Shown: one piece after another, positions 10,001 through 17,947 of the stretch
Position numbering within the stretch: the stretch's first letter is position 1
Layout of the letters: the number at the start of each line of letters is the position of its first letter
Assembly: GCA_014376805.1 (NCBI GenBank)
Contig: JACMQU010000155.1
Coordinates: 1 to 47,106 of the forward strand
Direction: 5' to 3'
Source of the DNA: Bacteroidia bacterium
GTDB taxonomy: Bacteria > Bacteroidota > Bacteroidia > UKL13-3
DNA: 47,106 nucleotides
Made by a program: the position numbers and the translations under genes
The notes under the pieces: model-generated
What the model was told of the DNA's origin: nothing
The model's database searches: none
Seen by the model: the letters and a program-made list of their open reading frames with translations, nothing else

Positions 10001-10591
10001 AAATCCACTGGCAGGTTCTGTTGTTGGAAAACCAGCGGTGAAATTAAATAAGGTTATCGAATCATTATTGTTACCCGCAATAAACTGGTATTTTAAAACT
10101 ACCAGTGATGTAATTCCTATAGCGAAACTATCCGTTCCGTATATTGCTGGTTCTATAGCCTTTGACACCCCTAAGGTGTAATATCCATTACTTAACTGTT
10201 TTACATATACTTTTCCCGTGTATGGATTTGTAACACCTGAAGGTAAAAAACCTAAAAAATAATCACCTGTTTTTGCCGTATCAACTTTTAACATAAAAGA
10301 AGAATATACAATACCACTTGAAAAACCCAGGTATAAATCTGTATAAACGTCCTGGCCGGTGCTTGCAGCAATAGCAGCATTGCCAATCGCAGATAAAACA
10401 TATCCAGTATAGTTCAACCCTCCAGATGAAACCAATACAGGGCTATTCCCAAATGGACCAATCTGAGACCACCCATTTGCAGTAAGAGCCTGATTAGCTG
10501 TGTAAGCAAAATTTTCTGTTAATATTTGCTGGCTTTTTGTAAGCTCACAAAAAAACAATAGGATAGTTAAAAGTAAAGCATTTCTTTTCAT
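7100..10591 (-). CDS. T9SS cargo protein with four Fn3-like repeats and an OB-fold-like domain (paralogue B)
   Basis: This 1163-residue protein has the same architecture as its downstream neighbour: signal peptide (to about residue 20, LTKSQQ), LamG-like domain (to about 245), Fn3-like repeats (about 250-735), OB-fold-like region (about 745-900, ATLRGLVYGVNLRT, GDSVEVQGII), beta-rich stretch, and type A sorting domain (about 1090-1163: LSPNPAFDAF, LTDITGKVVQ, LPKGMYFVRM, LVKKIIVGL). It has four repeats instead of three, and the 126-residue length difference is about one repeat unit. Every repeat holds one cysteine in the AKC..KGDT-like signature. The two genes clearly arose by tandem duplication. 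It is divergent from the TonB-dependent receptor across 268 bp. Ligand and function are unknown. Confidence 0.88.
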   Translation of the reverse strand: MKRNALLLTILLFFCELTKSQQILTENFAYTANQALTANGWSQIGPFGNSPVLVSSGGLNYTGYVLSAIGNAAIAASTGQDVYTDLYLGFSSGIVYSSFMLKVDTAKTGDYFLGFLPSGVTNPYTGKVYVKQLSNGYYTLGVSKAIEPAIYGTDSFAIGITSLVVLKYQFIAGNNNDSITLFNFTAGFPTTEPASGFALTTGGTSVDAPSIGRIAIRQGNTASSPSCIIDGIRVGTSWSDLNATTSNKPLGLQNFIVANIGNNNARITWNKPLTYNNTTQTIVIFIKKGSAITQGTPSINSGAYVQDANFAGLGSPYQNDSLAKCVYKGDTTDVIVTGLQANVAYFLLAYIIIDADSLYSFPSLANATTPTSAPNPATGFIFTATGASSANLSWTKGFGYNNGRHTQLVFMKAGSPITTGSNNADPGNIPGDANFLGYGANYQNDSLAKCIYNGDTTKVSVTGLTPGTLYYVIIFGISTSDSVYSNATAVNGRTNSNGPSAVTGITFSSGSTSTARISWSKPVSYDNATLTTLLFIKELTPINSGIPPTQSPANIIANTDFNGSSSAFEYDMSAKCAFKGDTNFVNVINLKPGTTYYLVNYVVSDSGSFYSNPAYTNGITRFPAIGSATGAIFTASSKTTAKINWIKPTGYLNAGYTTLVFVKPIDTINTGIPSRPLSFYTATANITTGTIYQNDNLAHCVFKQDTNFINISGLVSGTHYYAVIFIVRDADSTYSTETLLNGYPLGTAPLYTISQVNRVKQTTGVADSLNSRATLRGLVYGVNLRTTPQIQFFVKDQTGGIMVFNQPKDFGYKVLEGDSVEVQGIINQSRGWTYIGTLDTIIFLGSGKTIKQATQVITLNENTENDFVKISNLNLFTQLNIWPTGTNTTVLAHKTGSTDTVSIRVYASTSIAGSLAPRGEFNVYGMGIQISSSANAPFTFDGYQILLSKAENYAGPLDTLSPFQPVLPLNNAIIKLNGDPTNTLTVFFTRSKEIAGVAPPHYNFLLDYLSGTFNLPLLNLLLNNGSSDTIAEIPFGLIANSFPNIKNGDSLVAKWIIRASTGTYTHFALDSRNITFKRGIFNGLITVEPDQKIVLSPNPAFDAFTIQSPVEPMMVQLTDITGKVVQNYEISDSYPVAHLPKGMYFVRMKIGDNILVKKIIVGL

Positions 10592-10859
10592 AGTTTATTT
10601 GATTAATTTATTTCGGTACTATTTTTCAAAGGGTAAAATTATTTTATTTTAAATATAAATCAACAAATTAAAATGCTCTTAAAACCCAAAAGTCCTTTAA
10701 ATTCAGCAATAAGACAACCTTAAAATTTGCTTTTTTACACAATAATGAATAATCTTTACAATAATTACTTAGAAATTACTTAAAAACAACCTAATTTTAA
10801 TATAAAATACCTGTAAATATTGTTTTCAATATCATTAATTTGCCCTTTAATTTTACCGG

Positions 10860-13724
10860 ATGAAGAAGCTATATTTATTCCTCTTATTATTTTCATTCTA
10901 CACTTCAGTTATACTGGCTCAAAATACAGCAACTATAACTGGAAAAATTACGGATAAAAAAGACCAAACTGAATTAATCGGCGTTACCATTTTAATTAAA
11001 GGTACATCTTTTGGCACTGCAACAAACGCAGAGGGCCGGTTTAGCATAAAAAATATTAAAGCAGGAGAATATTCTATTGAAATATCTTATATTGGGTATA
11101 AAAAAATAATTCAGACGGGCATTAAACTTAAAGCCGGTGAAACAAAAGACCTGGGCTCCTTTGAAATGACGGAAGCTTCAGCCAATATTGACGAAGTAAT
11201 AGTGTTAGGCAAAAAGCCTTTAATTGATATAGAAAAAGGCCAAAGTATCAATACCATTTCGCAGGAAAATATAGAGTTGGCACCATCAAGGCAACTTCAA
11301 AAAATCATTAATACACAGCCGGGAGTTATTCAGTCTCCAGCCGGCGTAAGTATCAGGGGAAGCAGAACCTATGAAACAGGAACTTATATTGATGGGGTTT
11401 CTGTAACAGACCCTATGGCCGGAACAGGTTTTGGTCTTGATATTGGTTCAAATGCTATTGGAGAAATTGAAATTACAACAGGCGGAATAGGGGCAGATAT
11501 AGGTGATGCCACTGCGGGTGTAGTGAGTACACGAACAAAAACAGCCGGAAGTAAATTCGATCTGAGTGTTAATTATAAACGGGATAATTTCGGTTTTAAT
11601 AATGACTGGCGCAGTTGCTGGAACAGTCAGCTTATGGAAATTAATATGGGTACCCCTGTTTTTAAAGAAAAATTAAAAGGAAGACTTAAAGTTAATGTTG
11701 CTCTAAGAGGTAGTTTTACGGATGAATTTTATCGCAATCCGGCAAATCAAATCCAATCTTCTCTGCTAAAAGAACAGGGTTATAATCCCACTTCCTGGAC
11801 GCCTTACCAGGACAACCGATGGAGTGGTTTTTTCAAACTCAGTTATACATTCAAAAAAGGGAAACTTTTTACGGCTTCTATACTTAAAAGCATTACTGTA
11901 AACCAAGATGTTAATATGTTACGTGTATTCGGAAATGATGCACCATTTCAACCGGGTTATCAATATAATTTTAGTCAGCAAATGGATAATGCCAACACCT
12001 TTTCGCATGATGCTAACCTGATTATTCTCAATTTTAAAAATTCAGTTAATAAGCGTTTTAGTTATAATGTAAATGCTTCCAGATTATTCGTTCAGCTTCG
12101 GGCTGATGCAAATGGCAGAGAATGGAGACCAAAAAATGTTAACCAAATCTTTGATGCTAACTCAATCAATGTTTTCCCTGTTACTATTTTTGCTCCAACA
12201 GCAGGAGATAGTGTGGTATTTATCAATCCGCCATCGGGTTTTAATAATAATGATGGAGTAGCCAGTTTATGGCATCATCATTATATAGAAGAATATGTTT
12301 TGAAACCTAAAGCTACTCTCTTCAGCAAAAATTCATTAAATAAACTAGAATTTGGTTTTGAGGCTAAGTTTCAGGAAATGTTATGGATTGATATAATTCG
12401 ACCATGGATTGGTGCGCCCATTCAACTGGCAGACGGCAGCTATTCTCAAACCTTCCGTTTGGGGCAGCAAAGTGATATCTGGCAGGTAAGTCCGCGCAGG
12501 GGTGGCATTTTTATTTCAGATCAGATAAAATATAAAGGGCTGATAGCAACAATTGGCGGGCGTTTTGAATATTGGGCACCAGGTAAATTCGTTGATGATG
12601 CCGTAGCGGATTCCAGATCGCCAATAAGGAATGAGATCAGACAAGACTATTTAAAAACAAGCACCAAAATAGGAGACCTTCGCTACAAATTCCGCTTCCT
12701 TCCTAAGATAAGTGCCACATTTCCCATTTCAGAAAATAAAATGTTATATTTTAATTACGGACATACCACTATTTTGCCGCATCCAAGTTATATCTATCCC
12801 GGGCTGAACCCAAATTATCAAGACCGTTCTACACTATCCAAAGTGGGTAATCCAAACTTAAATCCGGAAGTGGACATAAGTTATGAAATCGGATTAAAAA
12901 GTCAACTCACCAGCAATGACGCCTTAAGTATTGCCGCATTTTTTAAAGATAAGTATGATTATGTTACCACAGCATCAGTTATTATTAAAGATATTACGGG
13001 GAGAGAAGTAACTCGCACTATGCGCATTAACTCCGATTATGCCCGGTCGCGGGGTGTTGAAATTAATTACATCAAAAGAATTGGTAACTGGTATCAGGGG
13101 CAGGCAGCTTTTACATATATGGTAAGCACCGGCCAAAGTGCATCGGCAAACCAGGCATTAAAGGATATATTAGCTACCGGTAGTGTTGAAGATACAAAAG
13201 AATATTATTTACCCTGGGATGTTCCCTATGATTTTAAAACCAATCACATATTTAAAATTGACAAAAAAGGTGGACTGTTTAACATAAAATGGTTGAATAA
13301 CTTTAATTTTTATTTTGAAACCGTTTATCGTTCAGGCGTTCGTTATACACCCTATATTTTTGATAGAACAGATCCAAATACACAGCGTCCTATCTATATT
13401 GAAAACACAAACCCGGATGCACGTTGGAGCAAAAGAGGAACGCCATGGTTTTGGGCGGATCTTACTATCAGTAAAGGATGGAAAGTTGGAAAAACCATTG
13501 TGGGTGCAAATATTCAACTCACTAATATTTTTAACAATTTAAATGCATCTATCATTAATCCTGTAACCGGAAAGGCATATATGCTTGGAGATAATGTGCC
13601 GGATACATGGGTTGATCCGAGATACTTAGACCCTCGGTTGTCTACAAATGGCCCACCACCTTCAAACCCTGCCCGTTTTCTGGAACAAAGACACCTGATG
13701 GTGGGAATTAACATGAAATTTTAA
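10860..13724 (+). CDS. TonB-dependent outer-membrane receptor with carboxypeptidase-regulatory-like domain
   Basis: An outer-membrane beta-barrel transporter driven by TonB. It has a signal peptide (1-20, SVILAQ), then a carboxypeptidase-regulatory-like domain (about 24-110: ITGKITDKKDQTELIGVTIL, GTSFGTATNAEGRFSI). Next come the plug (about 120-230: PSRQLQKIINTQPGV, GVSIRGSRTYETGTYIDGV, IGEIEITTGGIGADIGDATA) and a barrel of about 700 residues rich in aromatic strands, ending LMVGINMKF with the C-terminal aromatic typical of outer-membrane proteins. At 954 residues it is within the usual range. No SusD-like lipoprotein follows, so it is not a standard SusCD glycan pair. The substrate is unknown. 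The downstream gene, 155 bp away, is another secreted protein. Confidence 0.92.
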   Translation: MKKLYLFLLLFSFYTSVILAQNTATITGKITDKKDQTELIGVTILIKGTSFGTATNAEGRFSIKNIKAGEYSIEISYIGYKKIIQTGIKLKAGETKDLGSFEMTEASANIDEVIVLGKKPLIDIEKGQSINTISQENIELAPSRQLQKIINTQPGVIQSPAGVSIRGSRTYETGTYIDGVSVTDPMAGTGFGLDIGSNAIGEIEITTGGIGADIGDATAGVVSTRTKTAGSKFDLSVNYKRDNFGFNNDWRSCWNSQLMEINMGTPVFKEKLKGRLKVNVALRGSFTDEFYRNPANQIQSSLLKEQGYNPTSWTPYQDNRWSGFFKLSYTFKKGKLFTASILKSITVNQDVNMLRVFGNDAPFQPGYQYNFSQQMDNANTFSHDANLIILNFKNSVNKRFSYNVNASRLFVQLRADANGREWRPKNVNQIFDANSINVFPVTIFAPTAGDSVVFINPPSGFNNNDGVASLWHHHYIEEYVLKPKATLFSKNSLNKLEFGFEAKFQEMLWIDIIRPWIGAPIQLADGSYSQTFRLGQQSDIWQVSPRRGGIFISDQIKYKGLIATIGGRFEYWAPGKFVDDAVADSRSPIRNEIRQDYLKTSTKIGDLRYKFRFLPKISATFPISENKMLYFNYGHTTILPHPSYIYPGLNPNYQDRSTLSKVGNPNLNPEVDISYEIGLKSQLTSNDALSIAAFFKDKYDYVTTASVIIKDITGREVTRTMRINSDYARSRGVEINYIKRIGNWYQGQAAFTYMVSTGQSASANQALKDILATGSVEDTKEYYLPWDVPYDFKTNHIFKIDKKGGLFNIKWLNNFNFYFETVYRSGVRYTPYIFDRTDPNTQRPIYIENTNPDARWSKRGTPWFWADLTISKGWKVGKTIVGANIQLTNIFNNLNASIINPVTGKAYMLGDNVPDTWVDPRYLDPRLSTNGPPPSNPARFLEQRHLMVGINMKF

Positions 13725-13879
13725 TTAATAAAATCACCCAAAATATTTATTTAAAATTAAATTTGTAGGTATTTTTGTCATTATTTTCGTATATTTAGTT
13801 TATTCGTTTGTATAATTTATTGTTTCACAAAAAATATTGATTTTTTCATCATATTTGCATATCTAATTATGACTAATAT

Positions 13880-15967
13880 ATGAAAAAACTACTACTACTT
13901 TCATTTATCCTTATTTCCGCGTTTTGTTCTATGGGTCAGAACGCCTACCGATCAGTAGTTACGGCCGGTAACTGGAATAGTATATCTTCCTGGGAAAGAT
14001 ATAATGGTACCACTTGGTTGGCAGCAACAACCGGTCAAATTCCCGGATTAAGTGATACGGCATATATTCAAACCGGCCATACCATTTCATTAACTCAAAA
14101 CGAAAATGTTCGCGATTTAAACCTACATAATATAACAGGTACCCGAATTATTTTAGCTGGGTTTAAACTTAACCTGTATGGGAAATTAGGCTGTTTTAGT
14201 TCAGCTATCAGCACATTTCCGGTTACCTATACGGCAAGCACGCCTAGTACTTCAACATGGATTAATACAACAACAGCCGGTGGTGCAATAAAAGCAGTAG
14301 GAAATACACGTAACTTAACCAATACCAGCGAATGGGGAAATAACCCTCCCGGATGGATGCTGGAGATAGCACTAAATGCCGGACAAACCGTAACAACCAA
14401 TACTGGTTTAAAAATGGCCCGGTTACTTATCAGTTCTGGAACTTTATACACCGCAAGTGGTTTTGATATCAGAGCGGATAGCGGTGCAGCTGCAACAGGA
14501 GATGTTATTATTAATGCAGGAACAACCTTAAGTTTAGGTGGTGCAATGAGAAGAACAAGTGCAGTTGGGTCTCAATTTGATTCAACAATTGTTTTAGGAA
14601 CTTTAGAAATTAGAGGTAATTCAGGAACTCCGGGCCTTGACATGACTACATTATTAGTTGGAACCGGTGGCAAAATTAAAATGACTAATACCGTTCCATA
14701 TACTTCTGTTATTGTAAACTTTAGTTATGTTCCTGGCTCTTCTCTTGAATATGCAGGCACCACAGCTCAAACTGTCGGTGGTGAATTTCCAAATACAGTG
14801 CAGGTAAAAAAACTTATTATTAACAATACAACCAGTTTAACCATACCTTCTTCCCGCATTATTTCAGATACCCTTACCATGATAGCGGGTAATATTATCA
14901 TTCCATCTACAGATAGTTTAATTTTAGGAACTACTTATCCTGGCATATTACAAAGAACTACCGGAACTATTATCGGTAAATTAGATAGATATATTCCATC
15001 CGGAACAACCGGAAGTTATTTATTCCCAGTAGGTACCGCTGCATTTTATCGTCCTATGAATGTTACTTTTGCTTCTGCAACCACAGGAGGAGGAACTATT
15101 TCAGTTAACCATGTTGATGGCGGAATTAGTGGATCATCTATAATAGCCTATACTGATGGAACTTACACCGTTAACAGAAGATCTAACATGTATTGGGAAG
15201 GAATTGTAAACAGCACTTTTACTGCTCCAAGTATTAATATTAGTATAGATGCAGCAGGCCAAACTGGTATTACTGCACCTTCAGAAACCAGGGTAACAGG
15301 ATCTACAGACGGGGTAACTTTTGGTAGCCCGGGTGGAACGCACAGTGCGGGTTCAGGCACTATTGCTTACAGAAATGGGTTTCCATTCGGAGGTCCGTTG
15401 TATTTCAGGGCATATTTAGGTGGTAATGCAACTACCAATTTTCTACCTGTAAGAATCAAAAATTTTAGTGCTGAATCTTCAGCAAACAGTGTGGTTTTAA
15501 ATTGGTTTACGGCTAGTGAAGTTAACAATAATGGATTTGAAATCGAACGTAGTATTAATGGTAAGAATTTTGAGAAAATAGGATTTGTAAAAGGTGTAGG
15601 AAACAGCACCAAGCTAAACCAATATCAATTTGTAGACCATACCATTGCTGGAAAAACAACTTTTTACAGACTAAAACAACTTGATTTTGATGGTATTTAT
15701 GAGTGTTCTGAAATTATTACCGTAAGCGAAGAAGATCTTTCGGTAATAATTACTCCGAACCCTTTTATTAATGAAATAAATGTTGTTTCAAAAGACTTTA
15801 CACAAAGCCTTTCATTGGAAGTTTTCGATATTAATGGTCAAATCATAAAAACAATGTCAGGAACAGGAAAAATACTTGTTCATACCAATGATTTGCCTGT
15901 AGGCATTTATTTTATAAGGATTAGCAATGGCAAAAATGTTTTTGTTAAACGCGTAATTAAAAATTAA
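13880..15967 (+). CDS. T9SS type A sorting-domain secreted protein
   Basis: A 695-residue secreted protein with a signal peptide (MKKLLLLSFILISAFCSMGQ). Residues about 22-110 contain a G8-like opening (VVTAGNWNSISSWERYNG, PGLSDTAYIQTGHTISL), seen in many Bacteroidota surface proteins. The middle is a repetitive beta-rich, Thr/Gly/Ser-rich stretch, likely a beta-helix or beta-sandwich. Residues about 525-605 (VRIKNFSAESSANSVVLNWF, NNNGFEIERSINGKNFEKIG) are the Fn3-like module that often precedes sorting domains. The last about 75 residues are a type A sorting domain (ITPNPFINEINV, VFDINGQIIKTM, LPVGIYFIRI, FVKRVIKN). No enzyme motif was recognised. A strong terminator follows directly. Confidence 0.88.
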   Translation: MKKLLLLSFILISAFCSMGQNAYRSVVTAGNWNSISSWERYNGTTWLAATTGQIPGLSDTAYIQTGHTISLTQNENVRDLNLHNITGTRIILAGFKLNLYGKLGCFSSAISTFPVTYTASTPSTSTWINTTTAGGAIKAVGNTRNLTNTSEWGNNPPGWMLEIALNAGQTVTTNTGLKMARLLISSGTLYTASGFDIRADSGAAATGDVIINAGTTLSLGGAMRRTSAVGSQFDSTIVLGTLEIRGNSGTPGLDMTTLLVGTGGKIKMTNTVPYTSVIVNFSYVPGSSLEYAGTTAQTVGGEFPNTVQVKKLIINNTTSLTIPSSRIISDTLTMIAGNIIIPSTDSLILGTTYPGILQRTTGTIIGKLDRYIPSGTTGSYLFPVGTAAFYRPMNVTFASATTGGGTISVNHVDGGISGSSIIAYTDGTYTVNRRSNMYWEGIVNSTFTAPSINISIDAAGQTGITAPSETRVTGSTDGVTFGSPGGTHSAGSGTIAYRNGFPFGGPLYFRAYLGGNATTNFLPVRIKNFSAESSANSVVLNWFTASEVNNNGFEIERSINGKNFEKIGFVKGVGNSTKLNQYQFVDHTIAGKTTFYRLKQLDFDGIYECSEIITVSEEDLSVIITPNPFINEINVVSKDFTQSLSLEVFDINGQIIKTMSGTGKILVHTNDLPVGIYFIRISNGKNVFVKRVIKN

Positions 15968-15983
15968 AGGTTACTATTTAAAT

Positions 15984-16023
15984 AAAAAAACCTCTGTGCT
16001 GCCTGGCACGGAGGTTTTTTTTT
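15984..16023 (+). terminator. Intrinsic terminator of the 695-aa secreted protein gene
   Basis: Starting 17 nt after the stop: A-tract, CCTC-T-GTGC, loop TGCCTG, GCAC-G-GAGG, T-tract of nine. The stem holds one T-G wobble. It separates the secreted-protein gene from rocD. Confidence 0.88.
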
Positions 16024-16126
16024 AATTGGAAAGTAAACTAACATTTAGCAGTAAACACTGTAAAATTTGGTGCGCGTTATAAACTATTGTCACTTTAATC
16101 AATTTAGACCTTCCCATTTTTTTGCG

Positions 16127-16134
16127 TATTTTTG
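16127..16134 (+). promoter_or_regulatory. Candidate -7 box of rocD, 4 nt before its ATG
   Basis: TATTTTTG is a perfect TAnnTTTG. The next four bases are CAGT, and the rocD ATG begins at 16139. With the usual Bacteroidota spacing, transcription would start at or next to the A of the ATG, giving a leaderless or nearly leaderless mRNA. Confidence 0.5.
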
Positions 16135-16138
16135 CAGT

Positions 16139-17380
16139 ATGGTTCATGCAGAAACAAAAAGCAGCAAATATTATATTGACCTTGAAGATAAATATGGTGC
16201 ACATAACTATCATCCACTTCCGGTTGTATTAGCGCGTGGTGAAGGCATTTTTCTGTGGGATGTTGATGGTAAACAATATTACGATTTTCTTTCAGCCTAT
16301 AGTGCAGTAAACCAAGGTCATTGCCACCCCAAAATTATTAGTGCAATGATAGAACAGGCAGGAAAATTAACATTAACCAGCCGTGCATTTCATAATAATG
16401 TAATAGGTGAATACGAGAAATATATTACCGCTTATTTTGGATACGATAAAGTATTACCCATGAATACCGGTGTGGAAGGTGGTGAAACAGCTGTTAAACT
16501 TGCCCGCAGATGGGGTTATACTGTTAAAGGAATTCCCGATAACCAAGCACATATCCTTTTTGTTGAAGGCAATTTCTGGGGCCGAACTATGGCTGCTATA
16601 AGCAGTAGTACCGACCCGAGTAGTTATCGTGAGTTTGGCCCTTATATGCCCGGCTTTGCTGTGATCCCGTATAATGATCTTGCAGCCCTTGAAGTAGCAT
16701 TTAAAACGAACCCGCATATTGCAGGATTTATGTTTGAGCCTATACAGGGAGAAGCTGGAGTTATTATACCTGATGAAGGCTATTTAAAAGGAGTTCGTGA
16801 GCTATGTACTAAATATAGGGTATTAATGATTGCAGATGAAGTGCAGACCGGCCTTTGCCGCACAGGTAAAACACTCGCCTGTGATTATGAAAACGTAAAA
16901 CCAGATTTGCTTATCTTAGGAAAAGCATTATCCGGAGGAGTAATTCCTGTTTCAGCTGTTTTAGGTAATAATGAAGTTATGTTAGGAATTAAACCGGGTG
17001 AACATGGTTCAACTTATGGTGGTAATCCTCTCGCCTGCGCAGTAGCAATTGCTGCATTAAAAGTTCTTAAGGAAGAACACCTTGCAGAGAATGCTGTTGT
17101 AACAGGTAAAATATTCCGCGCAAGAATGGTAGAACTGATGAAAAAAACATCTATGATAACTTCAGTGCGTGGCAAAGGATTAATGAACGCAATTGTAATT
17201 AAACCTTACGGAGAAAATAAAACCGCATATCATGTATGCCTGCATTTAAAAGATAATGGATTACTGGCAAAACAAACACATGGCGATATTATCCGTTTTG
17301 CTCCGCCTCTTCTCATTACCGAAGAACAAATGCACCAGGCGTGCGATATCATTGAACAAGTTATTTTAGCACTCCGATAA
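16139..17380 (+). CDS. rocD: Ornithine--oxo-acid aminotransferase
   Basis: A PLP enzyme that transfers the delta-amino group of ornithine to 2-oxoglutarate, giving glutamate 5-semialdehyde (arginine/ornithine catabolism and proline supply). It has the family signature [18 protein letters not shown] at the N-terminus and [17 protein letters not shown]. It also has the PLP site DEVQTG at 233-238 and the Schiff-base lysine K262 in [11 protein letters not shown]. Length (413) is normal. The frame extends upstream to a TTG at 16067, but those extra residues are not family-like and a promoter box sits at 16127-16134, so the ATG at 16139 was chosen. It is flanked by a terminator upstream and a gene-poor gap downstream, so it is probably monocistronic. 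Confidence 0.93.
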   Translation: MVHAETKSSKYYIDLEDKYGAHNYHPLPVVLARGEGIFLWDVDGKQYYDFLSAYSAVNQGHCHPKIISAMIEQAGKLTLTSRAFHNNVIGEYEKYITAYFGYDKVLPMNTGVEGGETAVKLARRWGYTVKGIPDNQAHILFVEGNFWGRTMAAISSSTDPSSYREFGPYMPGFAVIPYNDLAALEVAFKTNPHIAGFMFEPIQGEAGVIIPDEGYLKGVRELCTKYRVLMIADEVQTGLCRTGKTLACDYENVKPDLLILGKALSGGVIPVSAVLGNNEVMLGIKPGEHGSTYGGNPLACAVAIAALKVLKEEHLAENAVVTGKIFRARMVELMKKTSMITSVRGKGLMNAIVIKPYGENKTAYHVCLHLKDNGLLAKQTHGDIIRFAPPLLITEEQMHQACDIIEQVILALR

Positions 17381-17947
17381 AAAAATTGTGTATCTTTCTT
17401 TTTTGGGGAATTTACAAAATCATTGTTAAAAATATTTGTGAATAACAACAGGAGAAATCCGAATTTCACTGTTAAAAAATGAAAATAATCTGCAAGTTAT
17501 TACTGAAAATGAAGTCACTGCTGTTTGTTAACCGGTAAGAGATGTTCAACTAAAATTTGATGGCAAATATACCTTCGGAGAGAGACAGAAGTGTTATGGA
17601 AATCCATTTAATTTGTGGCATTGATTAAAGCCGATTAAGAAAAGAAAAGTGCTATAAAATAAAAAGCGAAAAAGTATTCAAGCTTTAATTATAACCTATA
17701 AATTGTTTTGGTTTTTTTACATTATAAACAATTTATCATGGTTGTTTTTTTTGTTCCCGTTTTACAAATAATCAATAAGTTTTTCTTATACCAATTATTT
17801 TCATATGCCATTTGTTTTAACCATTTCATAATTGTTAGCCATACTTTATAAAGGTTATATGGATTCTATAAATGCAATGATGATAAAATTTTTAATTGTC
17901 AATAATCTCTCCGACATTGCAATTACAAATTTAAACCCGCCTGTAAA
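17381..17947 (+). other. 567-bp stretch without an intact gene; possible kinase-end remnant
   Basis: All six frames are broken. Around 17450-17640 the plus strand reads GEIRISLLKNENNLQVITEN, then a stop, then LKFDGKYTFGE. After a one-base shift it reads MEIHLICGID followed by a stop. This order faintly recalls the C-terminal ATPase end of LytS-type sensor histidine kinases, but the match is weak and no ATP-binding motif is visible. The rest is A+T-rich, with one perfect inverted repeat listed separately. I see no recognisable promoter for fhs in the last 100 bases. Confidence 0.25.
17698..17736. repeat. Perfect 11-bp inverted repeat in the rocD-fhs gap
   Basis: Arms ATAAATTGTTT (17698-17708) and AAACAATTTAT (17726-17736), with a 17-base T-rich loop. 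A/T-rich pairing makes it a weak terminator. It could instead be a regulator site or chance. Confidence 0.35.

Noticed and set aside
10860..13724. SusC of a polysaccharide utilisation locus
   Set aside because: No SusD-like lipoprotein, glycoside hydrolase or sugar regulator is adjacent, so only a general TonB-dependent receptor is supported.
16067..16138. TTG-initiated 24-codon extension of rocD
   Set aside because: The added residues do not match the ornithine aminotransferase N-terminus, and a promoter box sits inside it at 16127-16134.
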